Part shown: piece by piece, positions 5,661 through 5,706 of the stretch
Layout of the letters: each line of letters begins with the position of its first letter
How positions within the stretch are numbered: the first letter of the stretch is position 1
Source: Verrucomicrobiales bacterium
Lineage (GTDB): Bacteria; Verrucomicrobiota; Verrucomicrobiia; Verrucomicrobiales; V1-33
Length of the DNA: 5,706 nucleotides
Reading direction: 5' to 3'
NCBI GenBank assembly: GCA_023253575.1
Contig: JALRGB010000549.1
Location: 1 to 5,706 of the forward strand
Notes under the pieces: generated by a model
Database searches by the model: none
The model's input: the letters and a program-made list of their open reading frames with translations, nothing else
What the model was told of the DNA's origin: nothing
Made by a program: the position numbers and the translations under genes

Positions 5661-5706
5661 ATGCGCTCGTACCTCGATCTGCTCGAACACGTTCTGACTC
5701 ACGGCG
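5661..5706 (+). CDS. thyA: Thymidylate synthase, first 15 codons (continues beyond window)
   Basis: The frame opening at the ATG at 5661 reads MRSYLDLLEHVLTHG to the window edge. This closely matches the conserved N-terminus of ThyA (M-x-x-YLDL-x-x-x-VL-x-x-G, which continues into the DRTGTGT motif outside the window). ThyA converts dUMP to dTMP using methylene-tetrahydrofolate in the cytoplasm. It begins 9 bases after the pseudopilin-like gene and probably shares its transcript. No Shine-Dalgarno sequence is visible. The call rests on only 15 residues but the match is distinctive. Confidence 0.85.
   Translation, partial: MRSYLDLLEHVLTHG

Noticed and set aside
4767..5702. A 311-codon open frame on the minus strand across the pseudopilin-like gene
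   Set aside because: Its product is Gly/Arg/His-rich without any recognisable domain, it runs antisense to a plausible membrane protein and the thyA start, and its length is explained by high GC content.

Overview
The window looks like a chromosomal piece of a Verrucomicrobiota (or, less likely, Planctomycetota) bacterium. The reasons are protein types typical of those phyla lying close together: a Tat-exported DUF1501 protein, a Tat-exported Gfo/Idh/MocA oxidoreductase, and a secreted DUF1080-ThuA fusion. GC content is moderately high, and most genes have no Shine-Dalgarno sequence. The phylum is inferred from family knowledge; there is no rRNA or other direct marker.

Left two thirds (1-4094), all on the minus strand. 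Read in the direction of transcription, the order is: the DUF1080-ThuA fusion (4094-2568), a 159-base spacer with two hairpins and a pyrimidine-rich leader, the Gfo/Idh/MocA oxidoreductase (2408-1098), a clear intrinsic terminator (1063-1029), and then the start of a DUF1501 gene (904 to beyond the left edge). The two upstream genes look like a functional pair for oxidative breakdown of glycosides outside the cytoplasm: a dehydrogenase of the family that makes 3-keto-sugars, next to a 3-keto-glycoside hydrolase/lyase-type domain fused to a ThuA-like domain. The terminator sets the DUF1501 gene apart as its own transcription unit.

Divergent spacer (4095-4472). This AT-richer 378-base stretch contains no convincing gene. 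It holds a perfect 15-base palindrome, short TCAGAT-type repeats, and a compact block on the plus strand: a GCAA-tetraloop hairpin directly abutting a 13-bp stem that ends in a T tract. No plus-strand gene lies upstream of this terminator within the window, so it should end either a small RNA or a regulated leader of the release-factor-like gene.

Right part (4473-5706), plus strand. A stand-alone GGQ release-factor-like ribosome-rescue protein is followed by a membrane-anchored protein resembling the globular part of GspG pseudopilins, and then, 9 bases later, by the first 15 codons of thymidylate synthase (thyA).

No tRNA, rRNA, CRISPR array, insertion sequence or attachment site was recognised.
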